From: an uncultured Clostridia bacterium
Lineage (GTDB): Bacteria > Bacillota > Clostridia > Oscillospirales > Acutalibacteraceae
Assembly (NCBI GenBank): GCA_947598155.1
Contig: CANQFC010000004.1
Span: 62,001-126,000, forward strand
Direction of reading: 5' to 3'
DNA length: 64,000 nucleotides
Shown piece after piece: positions 1 through 7,879 of the stretch. The translations under genes were made by a program, and so were the position numbers. The first letter of the stretch is position 1; the number at the start of each line of letters is the position of its first letter. The notes under the pieces are model-generated. The model was given only the letters and a program-made list of their open reading frames with translations. It was not told the DNA's origin and ran no database searches.

Positions 1-308
1 ACGGTGTTGCGCTTGCCAAGCCCGTGGATAATATCCGCGTGCGATTTGGTCATACAAACAAACAAATCCGTCGTGTTCAAGTCCTCAAAGCTCAGCCGGT
101 GCGAGCGGTGAGAGGTTAAATCGACCCCTCTTTCCCTGCAAACTTCCACGGCTTGTGCTGTCGCCGAATCACCTGCAAACGCCGAAACCCCCGCGCTTGA
201 CGCCTCTATTCCGTATATTTTGTTTTTTTCCAAATACGCTTTGTAAAGCGATTCCGCCATAGGGCTGCGGCAGGTATTTCCGCTGCAAACAAAAGTTACC
301 TTTCTCAT
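1..308 (-). CDS. Low-molecular-weight phosphatase, YwlE-like (partial, 3' end off window)
   Basis: My reading of the minus strand gives a protein beginning MRKVTFVCSGNTCRSPMAES, the P-loop C-x-x-x-x-C-R-S of low-molecular-weight phosphatases. The residue before the second Cys of the loop is Thr, as in the Bacillus protein-arginine phosphatase YwlE (CTGNTCRS), whereas tyrosine phosphatases usually carry Ile there. I therefore favour a YwlE-type enzyme, which removes phosphate from arginine residues and counters McsB-type kinases. The ATG is preceded by GAGGTTAA at good spacing. It lies 17 nt downstream of the polA stop and is probably co-transcribed. About 102 codons are visible; the catalytic Asp near the C-terminus is outside the window. 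It is absent from the ORF track because it runs off the edge. Confidence 0.85.
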   Translation of the reverse strand, partial: MRKVTFVCSGNTCRSPMAESLYKAYLEKNKIYGIEASSAGVSAFAGDSATAQAVEVCRERGVDLTSHRSHRLSFEDLNTTDLFVCMTKSHADIIHGLGKRNT

Positions 309-325
309 ATTAACCTCGCAAATAA

Positions 326-2914
326 TTAACCTTTAGCATCATACCAAGTTTTGCCTATGCCTACATCGGCTCTAAGCCGTACTTTCATCTTGCAGGCGTT
401 CTCCATCTCTTCGCTGAGAATTTGCGAAGCCTTTTCAATTTCATTTTCTGGGGCCTCAACTATAAGCTCATCGTGTACCTGCAAAATAAGTCGGGATTCC
501 ATATTTTCATCACGAAGCCTGTTATATACGCGAACCATCGCAATCTTGATTATATCCGCCGCAGTGCCCTGAATGGGCATATTCCTTGCAACTCGTTGGC
601 CGAATGCGCGCAGCATAGCGTTTGACGACGCAAGCTCCGGCAGATAACGGCGTCTGTTTTGAAGCGTCGTAACAAACCCCTGATTTGTCGCTGTTTTCAC
701 GATTTTTTCCATATATTCGCTTACTCCGCTGTAATGGTTAAGATACCCCTTAATATAATTGTCGGCCTCTTTCCTTGTAACGCCTATGTCCTTAGCCAAT
801 GAAAACGCGCCTATTCCGTAAACTATGCCGAAATTTACCGCCTTTGCGCGGCTCCTCATTAAGGGCGTAACCATCTCCTGCGGAATCCCGAAAACCTGTG
901 ACGCCGTTACAGTGTGAATGTCCGTTTCATCGTTAAAGGTTTCTATCATAACATCGTCGTCGGCAATATGGGCAAGCACTCTTAGTTCAATCTGCGAATA
1001 GTCGGCGTCGGCAAGCAGACAGCCTTTCGGGGCGATAAAAAATTTGCGCATTTCTTTGCCTATATCCTTGCGGACGGGAATATTCTGCAAATTCGGTTCC
1101 GTAGATGAAATTCTGCCCGTTCTTGTCTCGGTTTGAATAAAAGACGAGTGAATTCTTCCGTCGGCGCAGACCGCCTTTAAAAGGCCCTCGCAATATGTGG
1201 AATAAAGCTTTGTAAGCGTTCTGTACCAAAGTATTTTTTTGACTATCGGGTAATCGTTTTGAAGATTTTCGAGGATTTCGGCGTTTGTTGAGTAACCGCT
1301 TTTGGTCTTTTTGCCCGCCGGAAGCTTTAATTTTTCAAAAAGTATTACGCCAAGCTGTTTCGGGGAATTTATATTAAAATCCTCGCCCGCAAGGCTGAAA
1401 ATTTCAGAACGGACTGCATCAATATCCTTTTTAATTTTTTCGCTGAAAACAGCGATGCCGTCTGTATCTACCAGCACGCCGATATGCTCCATTGACGCCA
1501 AAACCTTTGCAAGAGGCATCTCTATTTCATATAGCAATTCCTTTTGCCCATTGGCCGCGATTTTGGAGGTCAAAATCGGCTCGGCGGCCCTTAAAACGGC
1601 GCAATTACGCGCAAAATTACTGTCACAGCTGACAGCGGGCGCGGGAATATGGTACTCGCCGCACAGCCTTAACGCCGAATAATCCGGTGCAGAAGGATTT
1701 AATATATACCCGGCAAGAGAAGTGTCAAGCGCAACGGCTCGAACATCAATATTATTTAAAAATCCGAATCTGTAAAGGCGCTTTGAATCGTCTGTTATTT
1801 TTTCAATACTTTCGTCTGACAATACAGATGAAATAAATCTTAATCCGTCAGAATCACCGGCAGATAAACGGTAAACGACATTGGAGTTTAAAAAGTAAAA
1901 ATCCGGCGCCGAAAGGTTGCAAAAATCCGCTGTAAAATAAAATTTACCAGAGCTTTTGATTTGAGCGAGCATTTCGCCTTTGTCAAAGTCTTCCGAAAAC
2001 TCAAGCTCTTGCTTTTTTGATTCAGAGTTGTTATCGTTTAAGCTTGTCTCTGAATCCAAATTGAGTTTTTCCAAAATTTTAAACATTTCAAGGTCGGACA
2101 GTATATATTTTACCTTTTCAAAATCGGCTTTAACAGGAATCAGCTCCTCCAGCGCGCCTATGGGTACGTCTTTGACGATTTTGCCGAGAGTATAGCTTAA
2201 AAACGCGCTTTCCCTGCCGTTTTGCAGCTTTGCGCGAAGGCTGTCTTTTATCGGCAGATTTTCCAAGTTATCATAAATATACTGAATGGAGCCGAAGTTT
2301 TTAATAAGCTCGTCCGCGGTTTTCGCCCCCACTCCGGCAACGCCGGGTATATTGTCCGAGCTGTCGCCCTGAAGTGCCTTAATATCAATCATTTGAACGG
2401 GCGATACGCCGTATTCCTCCATAATTTTTTCGGGAGTATAGCGGTCGGTCGCCGTTGTTCCGAATTTTGTGCGGGGCAAAATCACGGTAACGTTTTCCCG
2501 TACAAGCTGAAACGAATCTCTGTCGCCCGTGGCAACATAACACATATCGCTTTTGCCGCACATTGCTGAAACAGTGCCTAAAATATCGTCCGCCTCAAAG
2601 CCTTCTTTTTCAAGGATTTTGTAGCCGAGAGCCGTAAGCAATTCCTTGAGTACGGGCATTTGGCTTGCAAGCTCTGGGGGCATACCCTTCCGCCCCGCTT
2701 TATAGCCGTCATACATACTGTGGCGAAATGTTGGCGCGCGCAAATCAAACGCCACCGCAACTGCCTGCGGCTTTGTCTCATCAAGTAATTTGAGAAAAAT
2801 ATTCATAAAACCGTAAATTCCGTTTGTGAACCGCCCGTCCTTTGTGGTAAGAAGTTTTATTCCGTAAAAGGCGCGGTTAAGTATGCTGTTTCCGTCGATA
2901 ACAAGTACATTCAT
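326..2914 (-). CDS. polA: DNA polymerase I
   Basis: Replication and repair polymerase of family A, about 862 aa. The N-terminal 5'-3' exonuclease (residues about 1-290) shows VIDGNSILNRAF and the helix-three-turn-helix stretch LQGDSSDNIPGVAGVG. The polymerase domain shows motif A (DYSQIELRVLAHI), motif B (RSRAKAVNFGIVYG) and motif C (QVHDELIVEA). The middle 3'-5' exonuclease-like domain lacks the acidic motif (expected D-x-E replaced around FYFTADFCN), so proofreading is probably lost, as in Bacillus and Thermus Pol I. The ORF track starts 16 codons upstream; I prefer the ATG at 2914 because GGAG sits about 8 nt before it and MNVLVIDGN is the family's usual N-terminus. The ywlE-like gene follows directly. 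Confidence 0.97.
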   Translation of the reverse strand: MNVLVIDGNSILNRAFYGIKLLTTKDGRFTNGIYGFMNIFLKLLDETKPQAVAVAFDLRAPTFRHSMYDGYKAGRKGMPPELASQMPVLKELLTALGYKILEKEGFEADDILGTVSAMCGKSDMCYVATGDRDSFQLVRENVTVILPRTKFGTTATDRYTPEKIMEEYGVSPVQMIDIKALQGDSSDNIPGVAGVGAKTADELIKNFGSIQYIYDNLENLPIKDSLRAKLQNGRESAFLSYTLGKIVKDVPIGALEELIPVKADFEKVKYILSDLEMFKILEKLNLDSETSLNDNNSESKKQELEFSEDFDKGEMLAQIKSSGKFYFTADFCNLSAPDFYFLNSNVVYRLSAGDSDGLRFISSVLSDESIEKITDDSKRLYRFGFLNNIDVRAVALDTSLAGYILNPSAPDYSALRLCGEYHIPAPAVSCDSNFARNCAVLRAAEPILTSKIAANGQKELLYEIEMPLAKVLASMEHIGVLVDTDGIAVFSEKIKKDIDAVRSEIFSLAGEDFNINSPKQLGVILFEKLKLPAGKKTKSGYSTNAEILENLQNDYPIVKKILWYRTLTKLYSTYCEGLLKAVCADGRIHSSFIQTETRTGRISSTEPNLQNIPVRKDIGKEMRKFFIAPKGCLLADADYSQIELRVLAHIADDDVMIETFNDETDIHTVTASQVFGIPQEMVTPLMRSRAKAVNFGIVYGIGAFSLAKDIGVTRKEADNYIKGYLNHYSGVSEYMEKIVKTATNQGFVTTLQNRRRYLPELASSNAMLRAFGQRVARNMPIQGTAADIIKIAMVRVYNRLRDENMESRLILQVHDELIVEAPENEIEKASQILSEEMENACKMKVRLRADVGIGKTWYDAKG

Positions 2915-3031
2915 ATCGTTTTCTCCGTTAAAACGCTGATTTTTTGTAATATATTGTATCACATATCCCGTTTATTTTCTATATAATTTTCCCATAATGG
3001 AATAAAAATTTAAAAAATATTGAAAAAAGTG

Positions 3032-3060
3032 TTGACAAAATTAAAATGCAGTGATAAACT
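3032..3060 (+). promoter_or_regulatory. Sigma-A promoter of the Trp T-box operon
   Basis: TTGACA, a 17-nt spacer and TAAACT sit about 25 nt before the T-box stem I. The -35 is perfect consensus. Confidence 0.75.
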
Positions 3061-3085
3061 TTAGAAAAATCAATATTCCACGCAA

Positions 3086-3350
3086 ACCTATGAGAAAGAG
3101 TAGTAGCTGTTGCGAAACGTTTTAAGAGAGCCGCCGTCGGTGCGAGTGCGGTAACGGTAATATCAGTGAATGGACTTTTGAGGGCAAACCGAACGGCAAC
3201 TATTAGGTGCGACGGAGGGCAACCGTTACAGTGCTTAGCGTATGTTTGTACGCAGTGAGTGCATATCGTTTCGATATGAATTCGGGTGGTACCGCAGGTT
3301 AAGTTTATTTCCTGTCCCGGTAAGTTTTTACCGGGGCATTTTTTATTTTT
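3086..3350 (+). promoter_or_regulatory. T-box leader, tryptophan specifier (UGG)
   Basis: The leader carries the stem I bulge AGAGAG, the distal loop GGTGCGAG, a stem I base with K-turn (CCTATGA/GAGGG) and AGTA motif, and the specifier loop GTGAATGGA, giving specifier UGG (Trp) at 3171-3173. The T-box sequence GGGTGGTACCGC lies at 3284-3295. A hairpin CCCGGTAA/TTACCGGG with a T-run (3314-3350) is the terminator. Uncharged tRNA-Trp should bind and allow read-through into the ABC transporter genes. Confidence 0.93.
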
Positions 3351-3365
3351 ACGGAGGCGGTTTTT

Positions 3366-3404
3366 ATGATTTTACTTAAAAAACGATGGCGTTGCTTAAA
3401 GTGA
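3366..3404 (+). CDS. Possible 12-codon leader ORF with one Trp codon
   Basis: Directly after the T-box terminator a strong ribosome site (ACGGAGGCGG) is followed 5 nt later by ATG and a 12-residue reading frame, MILLKKRWRCLK, then TGA. It has one Trp codon and is basic. It may be a translated leader peptide, a decoy site, or chance. No hairpin that it could control is obvious before trpX. Confidence 0.3.
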   Translation: MILLKKRWRCLK

Positions 3405-3460
3405 CCCAAAAACAAAATCAACAAAAATTATAAAATTATTTATTTGAAAGGACAATTATT

Positions 3461-4573
3461 ATGAAAAAATATATTGCAATTATTCTTGCTCTTGTATTGG
3501 TAATCACTTGCTTTGCGGCTTGCTCAAACAAAAATGACGGCTCAGACAAAGCTCCGTCCACTTCGAGCGAAAAGATAGTAGGTCTTCTCTATGACCCCGG
3601 TCAGGACGCCTCCACAACCGCCATTAAAGAGGCTAAGGCTTTCCTTGACGAAAAGGGAGTTAAGTATAAGGAATACACCGGCACAACCGTTGACGAGGTT
3701 AGCCTTGCGGTTGATTCGGCTATTGCGGATAAGGTTTCCGCGCTTTTCACACCTTCGGACAACACAATTATGACTGCGGAGCTCTCAATTTACGAAAAGC
3801 TGGCTGAGGCTAAAATACCCCACTTTACAGGCGCGGATTCGTTCGCTCTTAACGGCGCTTACCTCGGGTACGGCGTTGACTATATAAACCTCGGCACCGA
3901 AACCGCAAATATGATAGCAGACGTTCTGGTAAACGGCAAGGATACGGCGTCTCTCGCGGTTAAGCAGTTTGACAACGGCACAGCCACAATAAACAAAGAA
4001 ATATGCGAAAAATTAGGCTATAATTTCAATGAAATTTCCGAAAAATATAAGCCTTACTGCCAAAAGATAAACGAAATCAAAACAGGCGAGGCTTTTGACG
4101 ACGGCCTTTCAAGCAATCCGGCTTCCGCTCTTGAATCAGGCAAGCTCGGCGCGGCAAATGCCGAAAAGAGCTTTAAGGTAGGTATCTGCAATTATGTTGA
4201 CGACGCTTCGCTCAATCAAATAGTAAGCAGTATCAAAATCCAGCTTGACAAAATCGGCAAAGAAAAGAATGTTGCTTTTGAAATTGATTATGACAACTGC
4301 AATGCGGATTCAAATGTTATGAACCAGATAATTGCAGGCTTTAACGCAGACAAGGTTGACCTTATGGTAGCTATTGCGACGCCTGTGGCAATGGCTATGC
4401 AGTCCGCAACCGAAGAGAGCAAAATTCCCGTAATTTTCGCGGCCGTTTCCGACCCGGTAAGCACACAGATTGTATCTTCGCTTGAGGCTCCCGGAAAGAA
4501 TATCACAGGCACTTCGGATTACCTTGATACAAAGGCGATTTTCAGCCTTATACTTGAAACAATCGGCGCATAA
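3461..4573 (+). CDS. trpX: Tryptophan ABC transporter binding lipoprotein (TrpX-like), apparently circularly permuted
   Basis: Lipoprotein signal with lipobox ending FAAC at residue 20; 370 aa; type I binding protein of the ABC_sub_bind family (PF04392). The half normally C-terminal comes first here: VGLLYDPGQDAS, then PSDNTIM and IPHFTGADSFALNGAYLGYG (residues about 38-180). The half normally N-terminal comes second: KVGICNYVDDASLNQI, DLMVAIATPVAMAMQ, VIFAAVSDPV and ITGTSDYLD (about 235-370). A roughly 45-residue linker joins them. The break falls where the chain normally crosses between lobes, so the fold could survive. The Trp T-box upstream and the permease and ATPase genes downstream support tryptophan uptake. 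RBS GAAAGGA precedes the ATG. Family call is firm; the permutation rests on my memory of family motif order. Confidence 0.85.
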   Translation: MKKYIAIILALVLVITCFAACSNKNDGSDKAPSTSSEKIVGLLYDPGQDASTTAIKEAKAFLDEKGVKYKEYTGTTVDEVSLAVDSAIADKVSALFTPSDNTIMTAELSIYEKLAEAKIPHFTGADSFALNGAYLGYGVDYINLGTETANMIADVLVNGKDTASLAVKQFDNGTATINKEICEKLGYNFNEISEKYKPYCQKINEIKTGEAFDDGLSSNPASALESGKLGAANAEKSFKVGICNYVDDASLNQIVSSIKIQLDKIGKEKNVAFEIDYDNCNADSNVMNQIIAGFNADKVDLMVAIATPVAMAMQSATEESKIPVIFAAVSDPVSTQIVSSLEAPGKNITGTSDYLDTKAIFSLILETIGA

Positions 4574-4598
4574 AACGGTAAAACAATAACGCTATGGC

Positions 4599-4628
4599 AA
4601 ACAGATAATCCGTTTGGATTATCTGTTT
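4599..4628 (+). other. 13-bp perfect hairpin between trpX and the permease gene
   Basis: AAACAGATAATCC pairs with GGATTATCTGTTT around a GTTT loop. There is no T-run, so it is more likely an mRNA-stabilising or processing hairpin at the 3' end of the binding-protein message than a terminator. Such hairpins often raise binding-protein level above permease level. Confidence 0.65.
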
Positions 4629-4654
4629 GTTAATACTTAAAGAGAAGTGATTTT

Positions 4655-5587
4655 ATGGATTTAAACTCAATTTTAAGTTTGGGTGAAAACGCGTTGCAGT
4701 TGGGGTTAATAAGCTCGCTGACTGTTTTGGCGCTGTTTTTAAGCTATTCAATGCTTAATGTGTGCGACCTTTCAACAGACGGCTGTTTTACCCTCGGCGC
4801 TACCGTCGGCGCGGCAGTTGCCATCGCCGGACATCCGCTTTTGTCAATACCTGCCGCTATGGCGGCCGGCATACTTTCGGGATTTATTACCGCGTTTTTA
4901 CAAACTAAAATGGGTATTAACAGTCTTCTTGCGGGAATTATAGTAAACACAGGTCTTTATTCCGTTAACATTGCGGTGATGGGTAATTCGTCATTGCTTA
5001 ATATGAACAGGACGAAAACTGTCTTTACAATGCTCAAAGACGCGCTTGCCAATACGCCGTTTTCGCAAAACTATGTACTTATAATCGCGCTGTTAGCAAC
5101 GGTGCTTGTTGTTATATTTCTTTCGCTTTTCCTGCGGACTAAGCTGGGACTTGCGATAAGGGCAACGGGCAACAACCCTGATATGGTACCTTCATCGTCT
5201 ATAAATCCCGTTTTTACGACTATTGTCGGCCTTTGCGTTTCAAACTCTTTTACCGCGCTTTCCGGCTGTCTGCTTGCGCAGTCGCAAAAATCCGTTAACA
5301 TTGACATAGGCACCGGTATGGTCACGATAGCGCTCGCCTCTCTTCTTATCGGCGGAATATTCCTCGGCAAGGGCAAAATACCGCTCAGAGCAATAGGCGT
5401 AGTTCTCGGTTCAATTATTTTCAGAGTAATTTACACAATAGCGCTTAGATTTGATATGCCCGCTTATATGCTAAAGCTCGTATCGTCAATTATTGTTATT
5501 ATTGCGATTTCGGCTCCTTATCTTAAATCAAAAATTCCCGAATTTAAACGCAAGATAGCGTTAAAGCGTGGAAAGGAGGCTGTATAA
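4655..5587 (+). CDS. trpY: ABC transporter permease (TrpY-like)
   Basis: Integral membrane permease of 310 aa, similar to the branched-chain amino acid LivH-type family (BPD_transp_2), with about eight to nine hydrophobic segments. The conserved STDGCFTLGATVGA stretch near residue 40, and a run of Gly/Ala-rich helices, fit this family and the partners of PF04392 binding proteins. Its stop overlaps the ATPase start by one base (TAATG), so the two are translationally coupled. RBS AGAGAAGTGA precedes the ATG. The substrate (tryptophan) is inferred from the UGG T-box, not from the permease itself. Confidence 0.9.
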   Translation: MDLNSILSLGENALQLGLISSLTVLALFLSYSMLNVCDLSTDGCFTLGATVGAAVAIAGHPLLSIPAAMAAGILSGFITAFLQTKMGINSLLAGIIVNTGLYSVNIAVMGNSSLLNMNRTKTVFTMLKDALANTPFSQNYVLIIALLATVLVVIFLSLFLRTKLGLAIRATGNNPDMVPSSSINPVFTTIVGLCVSNSFTALSGCLLAQSQKSVNIDIGTGMVTIALASLLIGGIFLGKGKIPLRAIGVVLGSIIFRVIYTIALRFDMPAYMLKLVSSIIVIIAISAPYLKSKIPEFKRKIALKRGKEAV

Positions 5588-6375
5588 TGCTTACTTTATC
5601 ACACATATCTAAGACGTTTAATCCCGGAACGGTAAACGCGAAAACTGCGCTTTCGGATTTGTCATTTCACGCGGATAAAGGCGATTTTATCACGATAATC
5701 GGAGCTAACGGAGCGGGTAAATCTACGCTGTTTAACGCTATATCGGGCAGTTTTATGACCGACAGCGGCAGAATTTTGCTCGATGGCGAGGATATTACTC
5801 TGATGCCGGAATTTAAAAGGGCAAAACAAATAGGCAGACTTTTTCAGGACCCTATGCTCGGCAGTGCGCCCGGAATGAGTATTGAAGAAAATCTTGCTCT
5901 CGCGGCTGGGCACGGCGGCTGGCTCAGTCATATTTCAAAAAAGGATAAGGAAAAATTCCGTGAACGCCTTTCGCTCCTTGAAATGGGGCTTGAGGACAGA
6001 ATGAAACAGCCCGTCGGGCTTCTTTCGGGCGGTCAAAGACAGGCTCTCACCTTAATGATGGCCACGTTCACCCCGCCTAAGCTGTTGCTCCTTGACGAAC
6101 ACACTGCGGCTCTTGACCCGGGAACGGCGGAAAAAGTCTTATCCCTTACAAGGGAAATTGTGAGCGAAAATCATCTTACCTGCCTGATGATTACACACAA
6201 TATGCAGTCGGCGCTCAACCTTGGCAACAGAACGGTTATGATGAACAACGGCAGCATAATTTATGACATTTCCGGTGATGAAAGAAAAAATCTTAAGGTT
6301 AACGATTTGCTTCTTAAATTCAAAGAATGCGTCGGCAAAGAGCTTGATAATGACAGAATGCTTCTTTCAGAATAG
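5587..6375 (+). CDS. trpZ: ABC transporter ATP-binding protein (TrpZ-like)
   Basis: Cytoplasmic ATPase of 262 aa that powers the importer. Walker A is GANGAGKST, the signature is LSGGQRQALTL and Walker B is KLLLLDEHTAALD, followed by the switch His in ITHN. The D-E-H after Walker B is typical of this amino acid importer branch. It is the last gene of the trpXYZ operon and is followed at once by a strong terminator. Confidence 0.93.
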   Translation: MLTLSHISKTFNPGTVNAKTALSDLSFHADKGDFITIIGANGAGKSTLFNAISGSFMTDSGRILLDGEDITLMPEFKRAKQIGRLFQDPMLGSAPGMSIEENLALAAGHGGWLSHISKKDKEKFRERLSLLEMGLEDRMKQPVGLLSGGQRQALTLMMATFTPPKLLLLDEHTAALDPGTAEKVLSLTREIVSENHLTCLMITHNMQSALNLGNRTVMMNNGSIIYDISGDERKNLKVNDLLLKFKECVGKELDNDRMLLSE

Positions 6376-6394
6376 ACATTCAATAAAAATTTTA

Positions 6395-6430
6395 AAGCCT
6401 CTGAATTCAAACGGTTCAGAGGCTTTTTTC
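6395..6430 (+). terminator. Terminator of the trpXYZ operon
   Basis: AAGCCTCTGAA pairs with TTCAGAGGCTT, followed by TTTTTT. On the other strand it also ends in an A/T-rich tract and may serve the convergent MATE gene. Confidence 0.85.
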
Positions 6431-6452
6431 TACTTTGTTTTTAAATTTTTAT

Positions 6453-7811
6453 TTAGATTTCATCTTCTTTTGGCAGATGCTTAAAGAAATATGCCGTAAA
6501 CGGCACTGAAACTATAAAGGTTATTATATCAGCTACCGTCTGTGAAATTTCAACTCCCAAAAGTCCGTAAAGCTTTGTGAGGATTATTATTGTAGGAATA
6601 AAAGCAAGTCCGCTGCGAAGCATCGCAAGTAACGTTGCAGAAGCGTTTTTGCCAATACTTTGGAACAACATATTCGTACACACGCAAATAGGCTGGAAGA
6701 AGAGCGCCAAAAACTGTACTCTTAACGCGAACGTTCCTATTTCTATTACCTTGGGGTCGTCCCGGAAGATACCTACAAGATTTTTTGAGAGAAGTATTCC
6801 GACTACCGCAAGCAACCCTAAGAACAGCTCGCCGACAAAAAACGTGAAGAAAAACGCCTTTTTAACTCTCTTGTATTTTTTCGCGCCGTAATTAAACGAG
6901 GCAACCGGCTGAAATCCCTGCCCTATTCCAAGACCGATAGCAAATACAAAGAAACAGATTTTATTTACTATTGTCATCGCGGCAATGGCCGGGTCGCCGT
7001 AGAAGCCCGCGCAGAAATTCAGAACGGTAGTTGAAATCGAGGCAAGTCCCTGGCGGACAAGACTGGGAAATCCCGTAAACACAATAGATGAAACAACCGA
7101 ATACCGTAATGATACTTTTCTGATTTTGATTTTGCTTATAGTTTTACCCGTAATGAACATACTTAGCAAAATTGAAAAGCTTATCAGCTGTGAAACGGCC
7201 GTGGCAATGCCTGCGCCCTCAATACCCATTTTTAGCTTTTCCATTAAAAGCCAGTCGCCGAAAATATTTATAATACCGCCGGTAACTAAACCTATCATCG
7301 CAAAAGACGCCTTGCCCTCATACCGTAAAATATTATTGAGCACAAACGAAGCGCACATAAACGGCGCGGCGACAAGAATACACGAAGCATACTGTTTAGC
7401 GTAAGGCAGAATTGTGTCAGTACTTCCCAAAATTCTCATAAACGGCGTCAAAAAAATGAATCCGAACACCTCAATCAATATTCCGAAAAGTACACTGAGA
7501 AAAAACGAGGTTGACGCAATACACGTCGCGTGCTCCGTATCCTTAGCTCCGAGTCTTCTTGAAATAACGCTGCCGCCGCCGTGGCCGAACATAAATCCTA
7601 TTGCCTGAATTATCGCCATAAGTCCGAAAACTATGCCGACGGCGCCCGAAGCGCTTGTACCTATTTTGCCGACAAAATAGGTATCCGCCATATTGTAAAT
7701 ATTTGTTACAAGCATACTCACCGTTGTAGGAATTCCGAGCTGTATAACAAGCTTTGAGACTGGAGTTGTAGTTAAATATTCATATTGTTTTTGTTCATCT
7801 TGCTGTTTCAT
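6453..7811 (-). CDS. MATE family efflux transporter
   Basis: Inner-membrane multidrug or toxin exporter of 452 aa, the normal length for the MATE family, with about twelve hydrophobic segments in two related halves. Family-typical stretches include PTTVSMLVTNIYNMADTYFV near residue 29, with the FGHGGGSVISRRLGAKD loop after helix 3, and GIGQGFQPVASFNYGAKKY near residue 280. Coupling ion and substrate cannot be read from the sequence. It stands alone between a terminator and the trp terminator; the upstream fhs terminator separates it from guaB-fhs. Confidence 0.93.
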   Translation of the reverse strand: MKQQDEQKQYEYLTTTPVSKLVIQLGIPTTVSMLVTNIYNMADTYFVGKIGTSASGAVGIVFGLMAIIQAIGFMFGHGGGSVISRRLGAKDTEHATCIASTSFFLSVLFGILIEVFGFIFLTPFMRILGSTDTILPYAKQYASCILVAAPFMCASFVLNNILRYEGKASFAMIGLVTGGIINIFGDWLLMEKLKMGIEGAGIATAVSQLISFSILLSMFITGKTISKIKIRKVSLRYSVVSSIVFTGFPSLVRQGLASISTTVLNFCAGFYGDPAIAAMTIVNKICFFVFAIGLGIGQGFQPVASFNYGAKKYKRVKKAFFFTFFVGELFLGLLAVVGILLSKNLVGIFRDDPKVIEIGTFALRVQFLALFFQPICVCTNMLFQSIGKNASATLLAMLRSGLAFIPTIIILTKLYGLLGVEISQTVADIITFIVSVPFTAYFFKHLPKEDEI

Positions 7812-7833
7812 TTTTTTACCTTTACACTCTCAT

Positions 7834-7860
7834 AAAAAAGGCGGGGCTATAAGCCCGCCG
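7834..7860 (-). terminator. Terminator of the guaB-fhs unit
   Basis: On the minus strand GGCGGGC/GCCCCGCC forms a hairpin with loop TTATA, followed by TTTTTT. It lies between the fhs stop and the MATE start. Confidence 0.8.
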
Positions 7861-7879
7861 ATTTTAATTTTTTCCTTTA

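Noticed and set aside
3461-4573. trpX as two overlapping genes or a frameshifted duplicate
   Set aside because: One uninterrupted frame with one signal peptide and near-normal total length; each half occurs once only.
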